45,926 bases of DNA, from NCBI GenBank assembly GCA_905235325.1, contig CAJOLE010000002.1, forward strand, positions 1 to 45,926, in the 5' to 3' direction. The notes below the pieces were generated by a model. That model was not told where the DNA came from. It made no database searches and worked only from the letters and a program-made list of their open reading frames with translations. Source of the DNA: an uncultured Prevotella sp. (lineage in GTDB: Bacteria; Bacteroidota; Bacteroidia; Bacteroidales; Bacteroidaceae). Positions 24,878-37,930 of this stretch are shown here, piece after piece (the first letter of the stretch is position 1; the number at the start of each line of letters is the position of its first letter). The translations under genes and the position numbers were made by a program.

Positions 24878-26902
24878 ATGAATAAGAGAATTCTGCTCAT
24901 CGCCACGCTGCTGCTGGTAGTATTCATGACGTCAAGTGCATTGACGCTCAAGAGGCATCAAGTCACTATTGTCAACGAGGCTGGCGATGCTAAGCCCATT
25001 CAGCGCGCCGTCGCCACGCTGCAAGCCGACTTGGAGAAGGTTATGGGATTCAAGGTTCCCGTTGCGTCATCTATAAACGGTGCTGTCACGCTGCTCATCG
25101 TCAATGATGCTGTCGCCACGCCCTCCGGTATAAAGCCGCTTGAGGACGAGGAGGAGCACGAAGTGTATGTCGACAACCGGCAGAAGCGCGTCGTCCTCCA
25201 CGGTCACGATATGCGTGGCACCATCTATGCCATCTACACCTTCACCGAGCAGGTTCTCAACGTGCCGCCACTGTGGTTCTTCTGCGACTGGCAGCCTGTG
25301 AAGCGGTCAACCATTACGACCAATATCAATTTCCATGCAGCGTCGCCGCAGGTGCGCTTCCGTGCATGGTTTCCCAACGACACCGACCTGCTTACGCCAT
25401 GGCATAAGAAATCGGAGAAAAACGAGGAAATGTGGCTCGAAGCCATGCTGCGCTTGAAGCTCAACTGCGTGGAACTGGAGACTACCGTCACCTATCCTGA
25501 CTACAAGATGTCCGACGAGGCGCAGCTTGTCAGCGACATGGGCATTGTCCTCACCTCCCATCATCACGTCGCCCTCAACAACAGCTTCGCACGGTGGGAC
25601 GAATACTGGCGGGAAGTGCGACACGAAGAGCCACATAAACCCAGCATCCACCGCTTGCTCGACCTCATCGAGTTCTGGACTTACAACGTCAAGACCGTCC
25701 ACCAGTCGGGCATCGAGAACCTCTGGCAGGTGACGTTCCGCGGACGTGGCGACCAGCCTTTCTGGGCCTTCTTCGACGACGCTCCTAAGAGCGACGAGGA
25801 GCGCGGGGCCGTCATCTCGCAGATGATGCAGATACAGCTCGACATCATCAAGGAGGTGACGGGCGAGTCTGACCCTTACGTGCGCACCACCTTCTACGAC
25901 GAGATGTCGAACCTCTTGGCCAAGGGCTATATCAAGCCGCCGAAGGGCGAGAACATGATATGGACCTACGTTGCTGCCCGCCGTGACCACTATCCCAACG
26001 ACGACGTCGTGGCTTTCGATTCTTCGCTTGGCGTGAAGCTCGGCTACTACTTCAACTACCAGTTCACCTCTACCGGCTCGCACATTGCTGCCTGCGAGGG
26101 GCCGTGGAAGATGGAGTTCAACTACCGCTATGTCAATTCCAAGTGCCCGTTGCTTTTCTCCGTGGTCAACGCCGGCAACGTGCGAGAGCACCTCACCGAG
26201 CTGGCTGCTAACGCCGCTATGATGTGGAGCTTCGACAGCTACGACACCGACACATGGCTCCGCGACTACTGTGCACAGTACTTCGGACAGAAGAACGCCA
26301 AGGCCGTCGCACAGCTCTACCGTGACTTCTACAACGCCTACTGGCAGCCCAAGCCCACCGAGTTCCCAGGACTCAACAGCCGACAGTTTAACTTTCAGGA
26401 CATGCGCTACGCCCGCTGCATGGACCAGATTCTCGGACGCTTCTGGAAATACGCCGACAACCCCCTTCAGGACATCGGCTACGAGAGCGTCAAGGGGCGC
26501 TCCTTCCGCATCCAGGGCGCGAATCAGGTCGACACCCTCATCAAGAACATGGAACTTACCGCACGGCGATTTGAAAGCGTCGCCGCCCAGGGCGAAAAGC
26601 TCGCTCCCAGCATACCGGCATCCCAGCGCACATGGTACTACGACAACCTACAGGCTCCCGCCACCTTCATGGCTCACATCAGTAATGCGCTCCACCACTT
26701 CATGCTTGCCTATAAAGGCCAGAAGGACAAATCCTACGTAAGGACGCATATTACGACAGCCATAGAACAAATGGAAGCCGCAAAGGCTGCCATATATGCC
26801 ACCCATCACGGTGAGTTCAGCGACTGGTATACGAAGGAATACCTTTTCGGTGCTGATGGCAAAATCAGTGGAATGAAACGAATAATTGAAGAAATGGAAT
26901 GA
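24878..26902 (+). CDS. GH115-like alpha-glucuronidase, short form
   Basis: The 674-residue protein has a signal peptide (1-21). An N-terminal alpha/beta domain (~25-150) has 'RAVATLQADLEKVMGF' and 'GTIYAIYTFTEQVLNVPPLWFF', the same start seen in GH67/GH115 enzymes. The barrel follows (~155-460). RFRAWFPNDTDLL, 'EAMLRLKLNCVELE', DMGIVLTSHHHVAL, WQVTFRGRGDQPFWAF and TTFYDEMSNLLAKGY correspond in order to GH115 landmarks (FINDE, LLRLKANYLWPA, YGIVMGTSHHEPM, GMRGDGDE, the YGEMHxYY-like segment). GH115 removes glucuronic or 4-O-methylglucuronic acid alpha-1,2-linked to xylan. Known members are usually ~800-1000 residues with an extra C-terminal beta domain. This one lacks that domain and several GH115 consensus residues are changed, so substrate or even activity may differ. 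It is third in the plus operon. Confidence 0.8.
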   Translation: MNKRILLIATLLLVVFMTSSALTLKRHQVTIVNEAGDAKPIQRAVATLQADLEKVMGFKVPVASSINGAVTLLIVNDAVATPSGIKPLEDEEEHEVYVDNRQKRVVLHGHDMRGTIYAIYTFTEQVLNVPPLWFFCDWQPVKRSTITTNINFHAASPQVRFRAWFPNDTDLLTPWHKKSEKNEEMWLEAMLRLKLNCVELETTVTYPDYKMSDEAQLVSDMGIVLTSHHHVALNNSFARWDEYWREVRHEEPHKPSIHRLLDLIEFWTYNVKTVHQSGIENLWQVTFRGRGDQPFWAFFDDAPKSDEERGAVISQMMQIQLDIIKEVTGESDPYVRTTFYDEMSNLLAKGYIKPPKGENMIWTYVAARRDHYPNDDVVAFDSSLGVKLGYYFNYQFTSTGSHIAACEGPWKMEFNYRYVNSKCPLLFSVVNAGNVREHLTELAANAAMMWSFDSYDTDTWLRDYCAQYFGQKNAKAVAQLYRDFYNAYWQPKPTEFPGLNSRQFNFQDMRYARCMDQILGRFWKYADNPLQDIGYESVKGRSFRIQGANQVDTLIKNMELTARRFESVAAQGEKLAPSIPASQRTWYYDNLQAPATFMAHISNALHHFMLAYKGQKDKSYVRTHITTAIEQMEAAKAAIYATHHGEFSDWYTKEYLFGADGKISGMKRIIEEME

Positions 26903-26937
26903 ACAGACAGTATCTTTGCATATAAAAAGAAAATAAT

Positions 26938-29556
26938 ATGAATACTAAAACTCAACATTTATTGCTGACCTTGATCTTGTCAGCCTTTTTATGGATGCCA
27001 GTTCAGGGACAGAATTCAGTGGGGACACAAACGCTGTACCTCTCAGGCACCGGATTCGACCACCGCACAGAATGGCAGTTCTTCTGCACTGACGGTGCGC
27101 GCAGCGGAGAGTGGACATCCATAGCCGTTCCCTCTTGCTGGGAGTTGGAAGGCTTTGGGCACTACAACTACGGTCACGACCGTCCGCCTCACACCGAGCA
27201 GGGACTCTATCGCACTACGTTCACACTGCCCGAAGGTTGGAGCGGTCGTCGTGTGTTCATTGTCTTCGAGGGCGTGATGACCGATGCCGAGGTGAAGGTT
27301 AACGGCGCGTTGGCCGGTCCCGTCCACCAGGGTGCCTTCTACCGCTTCAAGTACGACATCACCTCGCTGGTACGCAGTAGCGGTGAAAACGTGCTGGAGG
27401 TGACCGTGAGCAAGGAGTCTTCCATCAAGAGTATTAACGAGGCCGAGCGCCGTGCCGACTACTGGATCTTTGGCGGCATCTTCCGTCCCGTCTATCTTGA
27501 GGCGCAGCCCGTGGCGTTCATCGACCACGTGGCCATCGACGCCCGGCATACCGGCGAGATGCGTGCTGACGTGTGGGTCGATGCTGCCGGCAAAGGCCGA
27601 TATACTGCTGATGTCATCATCCTCGATGACAAAGGCAATAGGGTAGGGCAGTCACAGCCCGCTGCACTGAGAAATGACAGTACGCGCCTGTCACTCAGCG
27701 TCGACCAGCCCAAGGCATGGACCTCGGAGACACCCCGTCTCTACACCGCACGCTTCACTCTCTACAAGGATGGACGGCAGGTGCATACCTATGACCGGCG
27801 GTTCGGCTTCCGCACTATCGAGTTCCGCGGGCGCGATGGTTTCTATGTCAATGGCACGAAGGTGAAGTTCAAGGGCGTCTGCCGCCACACCTTCTGGCCC
27901 GAGAGCGGCCGCACCAGCAGCAAGTCAATGGCCATTGAGGACGTGAACCTCATCAAGGACATGAACATGAACGCCGTGCGCATGAGCCACTATCCGCCCG
28001 ACCAATACTTCCTTGACGTGTGCGACTCGTTGGGACTCTACGTCGTCGACGAGCTGGCGGGCTGGCAGAGTGCCTACGACAGCATCACTTCCATCCGGCT
28101 GGTGCATGAGATGCTGCAGCGCGACGTCAATCACCCCAGCATCGTCATCTGGAGCAACGGCAACGAGGGTGGCTTCCCGAAGGCGGCACGGCCGTGGTAC
28201 GGCCTGCTCGACATTCAGCAGCGCCACGTCGTGGAGCCGTGGTCGCGCTACGATGGTGTCGACACCCACCACTATCCGCGCTATCAGCCCGCCAAGGAGC
28301 GTGCCACTCGCGGCGACGTGGTCTATATGCCCACCGAGAGCCTGCACGGTCTGCATGACGGCGGCCACGGTGCCGGACTGGACGACTACTGGGAGATGGT
28401 CCGCACCACGCCCACCGCTGCCGGACAGTTCCTCTGGGACTTCGCCGACGAGGGTGTCGTGCGCCACGACCTGAACGACAGCATCGACGTCTACAACGAC
28501 AAAGCCCCCGACGGCATCCTCGGCCCTCACCATGAGAAAGAAGGTTCGTTCTACACGATCAAGGAAGTGTGGTCGCCCATTCACATAGAGAAGCCGCAGT
28601 TCGACAGCTTCGACGGCACACTCACCGTCAGCAACCGCTACCACTTCACCAACCTGCGCGACTGCCGCTTTGCCGCCACGCTGCTCAGCTACACGTCGCT
28701 ACCCGCTGCAGAGGCTCCGCAGGAGCGCACCGTCAGGGTGGCCTCGCCCGACGTTGCACCTTGGACAGAGGGTGCCCGCCTGCATATAGACCTGCCTGCC
28801 GACTGGCGCTCTGCCGACGTGCTCACGCTGACGGCCACGGGGCCCGACGGTCGCGAGGTGTACACGTGGACATGGCCTATTGCTACACGTGAGCAGCTGA
28901 CGGCTCGTCTGCTGCCTGCCAGTCTGAAGCCCCTGAAGGGCAAGAAGGCGCGCGCTGCCATCGACGCAGCCGTAAAGATGCTGAATCCCAGGTTCGTGGG
29001 CATCGACGGCAGCACGGCCAGCGTGCAGTGGACCGCTCTCAGCGACGGTTGGCTGCGCCTTGACTACGCCTACACGCTGGACGGCGACTACGACATTGCC
29101 GGTATCACGTTCGACTATCCCGAGGCCGGCGTGACAGACGCAACGTTGCTGGCCGACGGTCCTTACCGCGTATGGAAGAACCGCATGAAGGGTGTCGCCT
29201 ACGGGGTACACCATAAGACCTATAACAACACCATTACGGGGCAGACGTGGGAATACCCCGAGTTTAAGGGCTACTACTCGCGCTTCACGGCCATGCAGCT
29301 GAACAGCAAAGATGCCCGGCTCACCCTGCTCTCGCCGACGGAGGATGTCTTCCTGCACCTGTTCACGCCAGAGAAGCCTCAATACATGAGCAAGAACGTC
29401 GACCCGGCGTTCCCCGACGGACAGCTGTCGCTGCTGAAGTGCATACCCGCCGTGGGCACGAAGTTCTCAAAGGCCGCCGATGAAGGTCCGCAGGGCGCAA
29501 AGGCGCACTTCGACCACCAGCGCGTGGAAGGAACGGCGTATCTGAAGTTCGACTGA
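26938..29556 (+). CDS. GH2 beta-galactosidase/beta-glucuronidase-like enzyme, exported
   Basis: The 872-residue protein has a signal peptide (~1-25), a jelly-roll domain (~40-190; 'SIAVPSCWELEGFGHYNYG', 'GLYRTTFTLP') and an Ig-like domain (~195-295). The TIM barrel (~300-560) has KFKGVCRHTFWP, acid/base Glu410 in WSNGNEGG and nucleophile Glu467 in YMPTESLHGLHDGG. The region around both glutamates is unusual: SNGNEGG and 'PTE' are not the common NE/SEYG pair, which suggests a distinct subgroup with its own substrate. A large C-terminal beta domain (~690-850) includes 'YGVHHKTYNNTITGQTWEYP', similar to the small-chain region of LacZ. It is the fourth gene of the plus operon, spaced 35 nt from GH115 and 28 nt from the next GH2 gene. 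Confidence 0.88.
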   Translation: MNTKTQHLLLTLILSAFLWMPVQGQNSVGTQTLYLSGTGFDHRTEWQFFCTDGARSGEWTSIAVPSCWELEGFGHYNYGHDRPPHTEQGLYRTTFTLPEGWSGRRVFIVFEGVMTDAEVKVNGALAGPVHQGAFYRFKYDITSLVRSSGENVLEVTVSKESSIKSINEAERRADYWIFGGIFRPVYLEAQPVAFIDHVAIDARHTGEMRADVWVDAAGKGRYTADVIILDDKGNRVGQSQPAALRNDSTRLSLSVDQPKAWTSETPRLYTARFTLYKDGRQVHTYDRRFGFRTIEFRGRDGFYVNGTKVKFKGVCRHTFWPESGRTSSKSMAIEDVNLIKDMNMNAVRMSHYPPDQYFLDVCDSLGLYVVDELAGWQSAYDSITSIRLVHEMLQRDVNHPSIVIWSNGNEGGFPKAARPWYGLLDIQQRHVVEPWSRYDGVDTHHYPRYQPAKERATRGDVVYMPTESLHGLHDGGHGAGLDDYWEMVRTTPTAAGQFLWDFADEGVVRHDLNDSIDVYNDKAPDGILGPHHEKEGSFYTIKEVWSPIHIEKPQFDSFDGTLTVSNRYHFTNLRDCRFAATLLSYTSLPAAEAPQERTVRVASPDVAPWTEGARLHIDLPADWRSADVLTLTATGPDGREVYTWTWPIATREQLTARLLPASLKPLKGKKARAAIDAAVKMLNPRFVGIDGSTASVQWTALSDGWLRLDYAYTLDGDYDIAGITFDYPEAGVTDATLLADGPYRVWKNRMKGVAYGVHHKTYNNTITGQTWEYPEFKGYYSRFTAMQLNSKDARLTLLSPTEDVFLHLFTPEKPQYMSKNVDPAFPDGQLSLLKCIPAVGTKFSKAADEGPQGAKAHFDHQRVEGTAYLKFD

Positions 29557-29572
29557 ATAATTACTCTAATAA

Positions 29573-34000
<4,428 letters not shown>

Positions 34001-34001
34001 A

Positions 34002-34034
34002 ACCCCCTCCTTGGGAGGGGGCAGGGGGAGGTCG
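34002..34034 (+). repeat. G/C palindrome repeat, copy 3 (intergenic)
   Basis: It starts at ACCCCCTCCTTGGGAGGGGG and continues CAGGGGGAGGTC. It lies between the GH2 stop and the esterase start. This copy could fold as a hairpin in the message. Confidence 0.9.
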
Positions 34035-34057
34035 TAACCACCTAATCACCAATACTT

Positions 34058-35731
34058 ATGAACAAGAAATCATTTACCAAAGTAAAAACCCCCTCCTTGG
34101 GAGGGGGTACGGGGGAGGTCTTTGCCCTCTTACTCCTCCTCCTGCTGACGCAAGCGCTCAATGCGAAGACCATCAAAGTGCTCGCAATAGGAAACAGCTT
34201 CTCCGACGATGCCGTGGAGCATTATCTCTATGAACTGGCCCTCGAGGGCGGCGACTCGCTGATTATAGGCAACGCCTATCGGGGCGGACAGGGATATGAG
34301 TCACACTGGAAAGTCGTCGAGGAGAACAAGGCCGACTTCGAGTACCGCAAAATCGTGGGCGGCAACCACACCAACGAGCGGCGCACGCTTTTGAACTGCC
34401 TCGAGGATGAGCCTTGGGACATCATCACCTTCCAGCAGGTGAGCCAGGACGCAGGCGACTATTCCACCTACGAACCCTGGCTGTCGCGGCTCATCGGCTA
34501 CGTGCAGCAGCACGCCACCAACCGCGCCGTGCGCTTCGCACTGCACCGCACCTGGGCTTACGCCCAGAATAGCGACCACTGGGGCTTCAAGAAATATCAG
34601 AACGACCAGCAGCGTATGTTCAGCGACATCGTGGCTGCTACCAACAAGGCACGAAAGGCCCATCGGGAACTGCAGTTGCTCATACCGGCAGGAACGGCCA
34701 TACAGAACGGGCGGACCAGCTTCGTGGGCGACAGGTTCTGCCGCGACGGCTACCACTTGTCGTTCCTCTTAGGCCGCTACACCGCAGCCCTCACCTGGCT
34801 GGAGTGCATCACGGGGCAAACAGCCGTGGGGAAGAAGTATGCCCCCACAGGGCTGAACGAGTGGCAGATTGCCGTCGCCCAGCAGGCGGCACATGCCGCC
34901 GTCGCCCGTCCTGACAAGGTGACGACCATCAACGTCAAGCCCGAGGGAATGGATGCCGACGGCTACGTCCTCCTGCGCGACGTGCCATACCGCACCGAGT
35001 TCGTCAGCGACTATCAGCGCCAGCAGGACAAGATGGACATCTATCTGCCCACCCGCAACGAGGCATTTCCTACCGTCGTATGGTTTCATGGCGGTGGCAT
35101 GATCGTCGGCGGGAAACATATTCCCACTGAGCTGCAGAAACAGGGCATCGCCGTCATCGGCGTAGGCTACAGCCTTTGTGCCGGCGACAACAAAGACCCC
35201 AACGCGCCCAACCGCTACGTCACCACGGCCGACGGTGTGGACGACGGCGCAGCGGCCACGGCATGGGTGCTCAAGCATATTGCCGAATACGGCGGCGACC
35301 CAAAGAAGGTCTACATCTCGGGCCACAGCGCAGGAGGCTACATCACCATGCTCATCGGACTCGACAAGAGCCGCGTAGCCAAATATGGCGAGGACGTTGA
35401 CAAGGTCGCCGCGCTCGTACCCTTCAGCGGACAGGCCATCACCCACTACCAGAACCGACGCGACCGTGGCATCAGCGACCTGCAGCCTATCATCGACAAG
35501 GAGGCTCCTCTCTACTATGTACGCCCCGACACGCCCCCTATTCACCTCATCTGCGGACAGCGCGAGCGGGAACTCCTCGGGCGCTATGAGGAGAACGCCT
35601 ACCTCTGGCGTATGCTCCAGCTCTGTGGCCACAAGAACGCCTTCCTCTACGAGCTCGACGGCTTCGACCACGGAACTATGTACGGCCCGGCCCATAGCAT
35701 ATTGTTAGACTGCATCCGCAATAAAAAATAA
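34058..35731 (+). CDS. Two-domain esterase: SGNH (DUF4886-like) + alpha/beta hydrolase
   Basis: The 557-residue protein opens MNKKSFTKVK, then [11 protein letters not shown] from repeat copy 4 (residues 11-21), then the hydrophobic core FALLLLLLLTQALNA. The repeat therefore splits the signal peptide between its basic end and its core. Domain 1 (~37-285) is SGNH-type: Ser47 in AIGNSFSDD and the Asp230/His233 pair in CRDGYHLS, as in DUF4886 proteins. Domain 2 (~315-557) is an alpha/beta hydrolase: oxyanion HGGG (344-347), Ser424 in SGHSAGGY, His538 in DGFDHG. Both active sites look complete. Carbohydrate esterases of these types remove acetyl or feruloyl groups from plant glycans; which group each domain removes is inference. 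It is the last gene of the plus operon, 75 nt after GH2, and repeat copy B follows it. Confidence 0.87.
   Translation: MNKKSFTKVKTPSLGGGTGEVFALLLLLLLTQALNAKTIKVLAIGNSFSDDAVEHYLYELALEGGDSLIIGNAYRGGQGYESHWKVVEENKADFEYRKIVGGNHTNERRTLLNCLEDEPWDIITFQQVSQDAGDYSTYEPWLSRLIGYVQQHATNRAVRFALHRTWAYAQNSDHWGFKKYQNDQQRMFSDIVAATNKARKAHRELQLLIPAGTAIQNGRTSFVGDRFCRDGYHLSFLLGRYTAALTWLECITGQTAVGKKYAPTGLNEWQIAVAQQAAHAAVARPDKVTTINVKPEGMDADGYVLLRDVPYRTEFVSDYQRQQDKMDIYLPTRNEAFPTVVWFHGGGMIVGGKHIPTELQKQGIAVIGVGYSLCAGDNKDPNAPNRYVTTADGVDDGAAATAWVLKHIAEYGGDPKKVYISGHSAGGYITMLIGLDKSRVAKYGEDVDKVAALVPFSGQAITHYQNRRDRGISDLQPIIDKEAPLYYVRPDTPPIHLICGQRERELLGRYEENAYLWRMLQLCGHKNAFLYELDGFDHGTMYGPAHSILLDCIRNKK
34088..34120 (+). repeat. 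G/C palindrome repeat, copy 4 (in frame inside the esterase signal peptide)
   Basis: A full 33-nt unit encoding [11 protein letters not shown] as codons 11-21 of the esterase gene. It contains CCCCCTCCTTGGGAGGGGG, then TACGGGGGAGGTC. The reading frame is preserved. Confidence 0.92.
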
Positions 35732-35757
35732 AAACTCTATGTGGTAAATACATAGTT

Positions 35758-36082
35758 ACGAATAACAGGGAACATCCTGCACTTCCTACACTTCCTACAC
35801 CTGCCCGAAAAAATTAGGTGTAGGAAGTGTAGGAAGTGTAGGATAAAACCTGCGAATGACAACTATATATGCAAGTAAAGGCGGTTTAATCGGGGAAAAC
35901 GCCCCTCGACGACCGCCTTCAGAGGGTGGAACCGACACCTGAACCGACACCTGACCCTACACCTGAGCCGATGACTCGGGAGGAGGCGGGTAAGAAATTT
36001 TCCACAGCGTGGAATGTTCAAAAGGCGCCGGGTTTTGGATAAAAGGCGCCGGGTTTTGGAGAAAAGGCGCCGGGTTTTGGCG
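35758..36082 (+). repeat. ~330-bp repeat, copy B (plus orientation, inverted to copy A)
   Basis: It has the same order as copy A. CGAATAAC is followed by a hairpin with 29-nt arms (35774-35802 and 35816-35844, 28 of 29 paired, 13-nt loop), then CCTGCGAATGACAACTATAT. A Pro/Thr/Glu-coding stretch and a 21-nt tandem repeat in three units (36020-36082) complete it. The tandem unit (AAAAGGCGCCGGGTTTTGGA) differs in sequence from that of copy A but has the same length, place and 7-residue periodicity. The reading frame is interrupted by TAA at 36038-36040. Confidence 0.85.
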
Positions 36083-36281
36083 AAAATAATTCACCCAAAC
36101 GACCAAACGACCAATCCCCCAATAATCCGGTCAGCGGAGGACGCGGTAAGCAGAGGTCGAAATATCCAGTCAGAGAAGCAAAAGGCAAGAAATGAGCGTA
36201 TGAAAATCCTGATTTCTGACTTTTTGGAACTTTTTGTTCACATTTCCCTCCTGACAGGCTTAGAATCTCAAAAATTTTATC

Positions 36282-36289
36282 TAAATTTG
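36282..36289 (+). promoter_or_regulatory. -7 box TAAATTTG before the DUF362 gene
   Basis: A perfect TAnnTTTG match 123 nt before the DUF362 start; no TTTG at the right -33 distance. It probably drives the three-gene unit DUF362-GH27-CotH, leaving a leader of over 100 nt. Confidence 0.5.
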
Positions 36290-36412
36290 CACACGATTCT
36301 GACTGAATGGTCAGCCGAGTTGCCCGTAATCAGTCAGGCAAGTTTCATGACGCTGTCAGTCGTGAGACTTAAAGAAAGCGAATCACGTTTTAATATGTAA
36401 TAAATTTAGAAT

Positions 36413-37909
36413 ATGAGACAGATGAAACACCTATTGGCAGCCGTTGCCGTGATGACGGCAACGACGGCAGTCGCACAGGGTTCGTGGGACAGGGCTGTCT
36501 GGCCCAAGGCCGAACGCTACGACGAGAATCAGGCCCGTGACTTCCATTGGCAGCCCGGACCCAGTAACCAACCCATCGGCGAGGCACGCGGCATTTTCCC
36601 CGGACGTGTCGTCATGGCACGCTACCCCGAGGCCGCACAGTGGCCCGGACGGTGGAACGTCAATGAAGACCAGTGGTTCCTCGACAAGTACACCTCTACC
36701 GACAAGTGCGACGAGATGCTTACGGCCACGCTTCAGCGGCTTACCGGCACAAAGAACAACAAGAAAGCCTGGCAGAAGGTGTTCGTTCACCACAATCAGG
36801 AGATTCGCGGATTGAAGAAGCGCGGCTACCAGCAGGGCGAGGTCGTGGCCGTCAAGATAAACCTGAACAACAGCAGTGCGGGCAAGAGCGACAACCAGAC
36901 CGACGCTACGCCGCAGATGGTGCTGGCCGTCGTGCGACACTTGGTGCGCGATGCCGGCGTGGCTGAGCAGGACATCATCGTCTACGACGTGAAGCGCCAG
37001 ATCTATGCCCAGCTGCTTCAGACCGTCTGGCACGAGTTTCCCGACGTGCGCTTTGTGCAGGACGGCGAAGCCCGCCGTGAGCAGCCCATGAACCCGAAGT
37101 ACGGCGACCATCACGGCATCGAGGCTGCGAAGTGGGTGGAGGCCATCACCTTCAGCGTGGATAACGACAAGTTCCGCGAGGCGAAGCTGATGGCACAGCA
37201 GATTGTCGACGCCACCTACCTCGTGAACCTGGCCCTGCTGAAGCTCCACAGCTATCCCTACAACTACATGGAGGACGGCGACAACGGACAGACCGCCATC
37301 ACCATGTCGGCCAAGAACCATGCCGGCTCTATCCGCGGCACCAACGAGATGCACCGCTACTTCAACTCCACGGAGATGAAGAAGCGCGGCAAGGAGCACG
37401 ACTACGACCCGCTCGTCGACCTGGAGGCTTCGCCCAACCTGGGGCGCAAGACCGTGCTCTACCTCCTCGACGGACTCTACTGCGGACGCAAGTGGAAGAC
37501 TTATCCCCTCCACTTCCCCAACAAGCCCTTCTACAACCGCACCGTGCCCTACGAGAACCCCGAGTGGCCTGCCTGCCTGCTGGCATCGTTCGACCCCGTG
37601 GCCCTGCAGAGCGTGGGCCTCGACATCATGTATGCACAGAGTCAGAACAACACCGAGCCGGGCTACTACAACGTGCCGCGTATCATGCTGCGCGACATGG
37701 CCGACAACATCCTTTTAGAGATGGCCACACCCGGCAATACCCCGTCGGGCACCGTCTATCGTCAGGACGGCCAGACCGTCCCCAGCCTCGGTGTCTACGA
37801 GCACTGGGACGGCCCGGAGACCATGCGCTACTCGCGCAACATCAACCCCAAGAAGGGCAAGGGCATCGAGTTCTTCTACATCCCCATGGGAAGTGCAAGA
37901 AAACTTTAA
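36413..37909 (+). CDS. DUF362-type exported protein
   Basis: The 498-residue protein is written from ATG at 36413 (MRQMKHLLAAVAVMTATTAVAQ). The Met at codon 4 (36422) gives an equally good signal peptide and may be the real start. The mature chain has 'VVMARYPEAAQWPGRWNVNEDQWF', 'GEVVAVKINLNNSSAGKSDNQTDATPQ'-like segments (conserved KINLN near residue 145), 'RHLVRDAGVAEQDIIVYD', 'YLVNLALLKLHSY' and 'SFDPVALQSVGLDI'. This order fits the DUF362 family, whose function is not settled; some members carry iron-sulfur domains, but I see no cysteine cluster here. DUF362 genes recur in plant-glycan loci of Bacteroidota. It is the first gene of a unit followed 21 nt later by GH27. Confidence 0.82.
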   Translation: MRQMKHLLAAVAVMTATTAVAQGSWDRAVWPKAERYDENQARDFHWQPGPSNQPIGEARGIFPGRVVMARYPEAAQWPGRWNVNEDQWFLDKYTSTDKCDEMLTATLQRLTGTKNNKKAWQKVFVHHNQEIRGLKKRGYQQGEVVAVKINLNNSSAGKSDNQTDATPQMVLAVVRHLVRDAGVAEQDIIVYDVKRQIYAQLLQTVWHEFPDVRFVQDGEARREQPMNPKYGDHHGIEAAKWVEAITFSVDNDKFREAKLMAQQIVDATYLVNLALLKLHSYPYNYMEDGDNGQTAITMSAKNHAGSIRGTNEMHRYFNSTEMKKRGKEHDYDPLVDLEASPNLGRKTVLYLLDGLYCGRKWKTYPLHFPNKPFYNRTVPYENPEWPACLLASFDPVALQSVGLDIMYAQSQNNTEPGYYNVPRIMLRDMADNILLEMATPGNTPSGTVYRQDGQTVPSLGVYEHWDGPETMRYSRNINPKKGKGIEFFYIPMGSARKL

Positions 37910-37930
37910 CGACATTTTTCCTGACCAGCA

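Larger units (their letters stand above)
35732..36412. other. 681-nt gap: repeat copy B, gene remnant and promoter zone
   Basis: No intact gene is visible. After the esterase stop come repeat copy B (35758-36082), a continuing remnant frame (…SGGRGKQRSKYPV) that stops at 36187-36189, and an A/T-rich leader with a -7 box at 36282-36289 before the DUF362 gene at 36413. Confidence 0.65.
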
